Below, piece by piece: positions 7,154 through 9,148 of a DNA stretch of 9,148 nt. A model generated the notes under the pieces. It saw only the letters and a list, made by a program, of their open reading frames with translations, had not been told where the DNA came from and did no database searches. The DNA comes from Lactobacillaceae bacterium (GTDB lineage Bacteria > Bacillota > Bacilli > Lactobacillales > Lactobacillaceae): NCBI GenBank assembly GCA_031282325.1, contig JAITDY010000068.1:1-9148 (forward strand), written 5' to 3'. A program made the translations under genes and the position numbers. Position 1 is the first letter of the stretch, and every line of letters begins with the position of its first letter.

Positions 7154-7950
7154 TATTTTCCTCCATTATTTTTATTCCATTCATCAATATAATTTTTAAA
7201 ATTATCAATTTTACCAAAATCATTAATTGGCGGTATTGAATAAATTAAAATTTTAGACAACATATTACTATTATCACCTTTTTTATTCTGAAAAACTACT
7301 AATGAAACTTCTGAACCTGAAAAATAGCTTTTATCAAATTGCATCAATGCTTTAAGTTGCATTTGTTTTGTATATTTCTGAAAAGCAAATACAAATTCAT
7401 CAGTACGATTGACTTCAATATCATCAGTAATAACAAAAAGATACTCATTTTCTTTAGAAGTATTAATAAAGCGATCAAAAACATTTTCTAATTCGGTATT
7501 AATGGCTTGTGAAATATAAACATTCCCATTATTATTTTTGTTATTATTATCATTATTTTGTGTAATATTACTTACATATGTAGAGTATTTACCCTTTAAT
7601 TCTTCTGGCACTTCAGCAGACGAATGCAAGGCACTGCTAATATAAAAAATTAGATCAGGAAATTTAGCGTCAATTTCCTTAATTACTGGCACATTTTTAT
7701 AATAAATTCCAATAATTAAAGCAAGAATTTGGCCAACTGAAAAAGGAGTAGTTTTATTCAACTCCGCAATCTTATTTTCAAATTTTTTAGCCCAAAAAAG
7801 TCCTAAACTAAACAATAGTTCATCATTAGATAAATTATTGTTTAGTTTAATAAAATCTATTAATTTACTATCATTATAATTTTGAAAATTAATTTCTTGA
7901 TCAAGCGATACTATTTTTTTTGTAAATTCAGTAATTTTATTCAAATCCAT
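7153..7950 (-). CDS. Degenerate YtxK-type class I methyltransferase homologue lacking SAM motifs
   Basis: This 265-residue protein occupies the position of ytxK, the N6-adenine methylase-like gene usually found between comGG and ackA. YtxK proteins are about 330 residues. The flanks still fit: TTPFSVGQILALII (67-80) matches the family segment around H-Q-M-T-P-D..G. Residues 170-258 (YLFVITDDI, a helix, ALMQFDKSYFSG, VSLVVFQNKKG, and a closing IDEW) follow the family's C-terminal pattern of strand, LP.S.F, and K-S-I-L-V-L-Q-K-K. The middle is shortened. The SAM-binding D-P-A-V-G-T-G-N motif and the catalytic D-L-P-V-G-Y-Y-P type motif are missing, and an Asn-rich run (131-143) is present. It is therefore probably not catalytic. 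The frame is open and intact, which argues for a retained non-enzymatic product or relaxed selection. No Shine-Dalgarno is seen at the ATG, ten bases after the comGG-like stop. Homology is judged by eye. Confidence 0.62.
   Translation of the reverse strand: MDLNKITEFTKKIVSLDQEINFQNYNDSKLIDFIKLNNNLSNDELLFSLGLFWAKKFENKIAELNKTTPFSVGQILALIIGIYYKNVPVIKEIDAKFPDLIFYISSALHSSAEVPEELKGKYSTYVSNITQNNDNNNKNNNGNVYISQAINTELENVFDRFINTSKENEYLFVITDDIEVNRTDEFVFAFQKYTKQMQLKALMQFDKSYFSGSEVSLVVFQNKKGDNSNMLSKILIYSIPPINDFGKIDNFKNYIDEWNKNNGGK
7160..7164 (-). promoter_or_regulatory. Strong ribosome binding site of ackA
   Basis: GGAGG, six bases before the ackA ATG, is the strongest Shine-Dalgarno in the window. It is written in the last glycine codons (GGA GGA) of the upstream gene, so the end of that reading frame is constrained by ackA translation even if its own product has lost its enzyme function. 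Confidence 0.8.
7522..7560 (-). repeat. Asn-codon low-complexity tract inside the ytxK-like gene
   Basis: Thirteen codons encode Q-N-N-D-N-N-N-K-N-N-N-G-N, nearly all AAT or AAC triplets. Such a run is prone to replication slippage. It falls in the region where active family members carry their core methyltransferase fold. Confidence 0.7.
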
Positions 7951-7960
7951 AATAATAATT

Positions 7961-8119
7961 TTACTTGTTTAATGTTTCGATTTTGTTAAAATATTTTTCT
8001 AATCTTTTCATCGCAATTGAATCATTAGCATTAATAGATATTGAAAATGTTAAAAATACAATAAAAATCGAAATTAAAATAATTGTATTCAATAAAATAA
8101 AACTCTTATTCTTTTTCAT
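7961..8119 (-). CDS. comGG: ComGG-like minor pseudopilin, very short (52 aa)
   Basis: I translated a complete 52-codon frame, ATG at 8119 to TAA at 7961, filling the gap between comGF and the ytxK-like gene. The product starts MKKNKSFILLNTIILISIF: a basic leader, then Ser-Phe and about 20 hydrophobic residues (7-28), then a short polar tail rich in Lys, Glu and Asn. This is the layout of a type IV pilin-like N-terminal helix with a cut before F7. The usual Glu at mature position 5 is Asn (N11). ComGG proteins are known to lack this Glu, and the gene is in the comGG place, so I call it ComGG. It is far shorter than the usual 100 or more residues, so it may be reduced or truncated. It overlaps comGF by 14 bases; only a weak GAAG lies upstream. 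Confidence 0.68.
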   Translation of the reverse strand: MKKNKSFILLNTIILISIFIVFLTFSISINANDSIAMKRLEKYFNKIETLNK

Positions 8120-8519
8120 TATCTTCATTTTTTAATAATAGTTTGGCACTAGCAGTAGTATTATCACTAAAAGTAACTTTTATAAAATTATTATTTACAC
8201 TGAATTTTTTTAAATTATTTAAAAGTGGCATAGTCCCTCCAATGTCTGTTGTTAAAATTAATTTTTGATTAATCATTTTTAAAATATACTTTTCTTTTTT
8301 ATTGTTTTCGAGAATAATTTGATCTGAGCTAGACTCTAAAAAATGGAAATCTTTTTTCATATCTTCAATTTGAACCATCATTTGATAAAAATTTATTTGA
8401 TTGGAATAAAAATCTTTTTGATTAAATGTTTTTTTAAAAGTGGAAAACAACATTAAAATTATTGATAATATAGTTAAAGAAATAATTAATTCAACTATCG
8501 TGAAACTATCTTTCTTCAT
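8106..8519 (-). CDS. comGF: Competence pseudopilin ComGF
   Basis: This is a minor pseudopilin of the competence transformation pilus, which draws DNA through the wall. With the start at 8519 the product is 137 residues. It has leader MKKDS, a predicted cut before F6, Glu at mature position 5 (E10), and a hydrophobic helix to about residue 27. The C-terminal half contains GGTMPLLNNLKKF, which resembles the ComGF pattern of G-h-x-P-L-L followed by a V or L and a beta-strand. A longer frame opens at 8549, but it adds a non-leader-like WKII stretch and has no ribosome binding site. The inner ATG is preceded by GGAAG at nine bases and gives a proper prepilin leader. The gene overlaps comGE and the comGG-like gene by 14 bases each. 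Confidence 0.82.
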   Translation of the reverse strand: MKKDSFTIVELIISLTILSIILMLFSTFKKTFNQKDFYSNQINFYQMMVQIEDMKKDFHFLESSSDQIILENNKKEKYILKMINQKLILTTDIGGTMPLLNNLKKFSVNNNFIKVTFSDNTTASAKLLLKNEDNEKE

Positions 8520-8685
8520 TAAAATTATCTTCCAATCTTTTTCTAGCATGCATCATATTATTAAAATTATCCTGTGTATTTTTAATTTGAAAAGAATAGA
8601 TAGTAGCAATCATAGTTATAAAAAACAAAAAAATTGATAATGATAATATTGCCTCCGACAATAAAAATGATTTAATTTTTTTCAA
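8506..8685 (-). CDS. comGE: Competence pseudopilin ComGE (short), TTG start
   Basis: This is a 59-residue minor pseudopilin-like protein, identified by N-terminal architecture and by position between comGD and comGF. The start is MKKIKSFLLSEAILSLSIF: leader MKKIKS, a predicted prepilin cut before F7, and Glu at mature position 5 (E11). A hydrophobic helix runs to about residue 28 and a polar tail follows. An upstream in-frame TTG (8700) is possible, but AGGA is only three bases from it. The TTG at 8685 has GGAG nine bases upstream and gives the short basic leader normal for these proteins, so I prefer it. The overlap with comGD is then 14 bases. ComGE is usually longer (about 90-110 residues), so this is a minimal version: essentially the membrane helix plus a short tail. 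Confidence 0.75.
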   Translation of the reverse strand: MKKIKSFLLSEAILSLSIFLFFITMIATIYSFQIKNTQDNFNNMMHARKRLEDNFNEER

Positions 8686-9082
8686 ATCTAAATACTCCAA
8701 ATCCTAACGAATAAATTAATCTTCCAATAATTTTATTATTTAAGTCATATATCTCAACACTAGTTGGCGCTACATATCCATTTGAATGTAATATTATTTC
8801 TTTTGTTTGAAATTTAATATTTTTATTTAAAATTAATGTTCTACCATCACATTCTATTTTAGAATTTGAAAATCTAATATAAGTATCTTGGTCAGAAAGA
8901 AAATTTTTCATTTTAATAGAATCATAAAAAGACTCATATTCTTTTACCGTTCTATCTAAAATAAAATCTTGATTATTTTCTCTTTTCTGTAAGGTAACAA
9001 TTGAAATACTTGAAATAACCAGCAATACAACCATTATTTCAATCATTGAAAAAGATTTTTTACTTAGTAACTTTAGTTCCAT
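8672..9082 (-). CDS. comGD: Competence pseudopilin ComGD
   Basis: This is a 136-residue minor pseudopilin of the competence pilus, anchored in the membrane until assembled. The N-terminus KKSFSMIEIMVVLLVISS shows the class III prepilin signal. The predicted cut is between S10 and F11, with Glu at mature position 5 (E15), followed by a hydrophobic helix to about residue 31. The rest is a small globular domain rich in beta-type segments, ending with a GRLIYSLGFGVFRF stretch. The length is normal for ComGD. AGGA lies ten bases before the ATG, which overlaps the comGC end by 23 bases. The position directly after comGC supports the name. Confidence 0.85.
   Translation of the reverse strand: MELKLLSKKSFSMIEIMVVLLVISSISIVTLQKRENNQDFILDRTVKEYESFYDSIKMKNFLSDQDTYIRFSNSKIECDGRTLILNKNIKFQTKEIILHSNGYVAPTSVEIYDLNNKIIGRLIYSLGFGVFRFEKN
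8695..8698 (-). promoter_or_regulatory. Ribosome binding site that decides the comGE start
   Basis: GGAG is nine bases upstream of the TTG at 8685. It lies inside the coding frame of the longer candidate that opens at TTG 8700, which argues for the shorter start. Confidence 0.5.
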
Positions 9083-9148
9083 TAATACTTATTCCTAATT
9101 TTTGAGCTTTTTGCGCTTGATCGTCGGTTAAGTAACCTTCTGAAGTTA
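9060..9148 (-). CDS. comGC: Major competence pseudopilin ComGC, C-terminal end only
   Basis: This frame enters from the right edge and ends at the TAA at 9060-9062. The last 28 residues include SEGYLTDDQAQKAQKLG. This fits the C-terminus of ComGC from lactic acid bacteria, where a G-Y-L-T-x-x-Q segment precedes the end. ComGC is the main subunit of the competence pseudopilus. The N-terminal prepilin signal lies outside the window, so the call rests on the C-terminal pattern and on comGD following it. Confidence 0.8.
   Translation of the reverse strand, partial: TSEGYLTDDQAQKAQKLGISINGTKVTK

Noticed and set aside
7011..7199. Plus-strand frame over the ackA start
   Set aside because: It is antisense to ackA and its ribosome binding site, and resembles no known protein.
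7153..7950. Active DNA adenine methyltransferase
   Set aside because: No SAM-binding glycine motif or N/D-P-P-Y-type catalytic motif is visible anywhere in the translated frame.
8520..8549. Longer comGF start at 8549
   Set aside because: It has no ribosome binding site and would give an atypical prepilin leader, whereas the inner ATG at 8519 has GGAAG and a normal leader.
8440..8637. Plus-strand frame over comGE and comGF
   Set aside because: It is a shadow of AT-rich pilin helices on the opposite strand.
8686..8700. Longer comGE start at TTG 8700
   Set aside because: AGGA is too close to this TTG. The TTG at 8685 has better-spaced GGAG and yields a typical basic leader. The choice is not certain.

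Overview
The window is AT-rich, densely packed and bacterial. Gene content and order (greA, yfhO, a PBP2b-type transpeptidase, the comG pilin cluster followed by the ytxK position and ackA) point to a low-GC Firmicute, most likely a Lactobacillaceae member. The genus cannot be fixed from the sequence alone. There are no tRNA, rRNA, CRISPR or insertion-sequence signals. All genes look chromosomal and similar in base composition, and no non-coding stretch exceeds about 50 bases.

Layout. (1) Bases 1-1749, minus strand: a class B penicillin-binding protein, cut by the window edge before its third active-site motif. (2) A 44-base divergent gap. (3) Bases 1794-4397, plus strand: a very large YfhO-family membrane protein (predicted GT-C glycosyltransferase), followed by greA. 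(4) Around 4930-4965: a perfect hairpin flanked by A and T runs. It overlaps both stop codons of the convergent genes and probably terminates both. (5) Bases 4964-9148, minus strand: one tight gene string, read from the right edge as comGC (3' end only), comGD, comGE, comGF, a 52-codon comGG-like gene, a degenerate YtxK-type methyltransferase, ackA, and a membrane-anchored glucosaminidase. Neighbouring genes overlap or lie within about 10 bases, and no terminator is visible between them.

How the genes relate. The comG genes encode the minor pseudopilins of the competence (DNA-uptake) pseudopilus. All four pilin-like proteins with a visible N-terminus have Ser, not Gly or Ala, before the predicted prepilin peptidase cut, and three successive gene junctions overlap by exactly 14 bases. 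The ytxK-position gene keeps recognisable ends of the family but has lost the SAM-binding and catalytic motifs, so it is probably not a methyltransferase any more. The last gene of the string joins an MltG-type LysM-like domain to a GH73 glucosaminidase domain. With the PBP and YfhO, this makes cell-envelope synthesis and remodelling the second theme of the window. The points most worth a second look are the dead YtxK, the MltG-like/GH73 chimera, the Ser(-1) pilins and the repeated 14-base overlaps.
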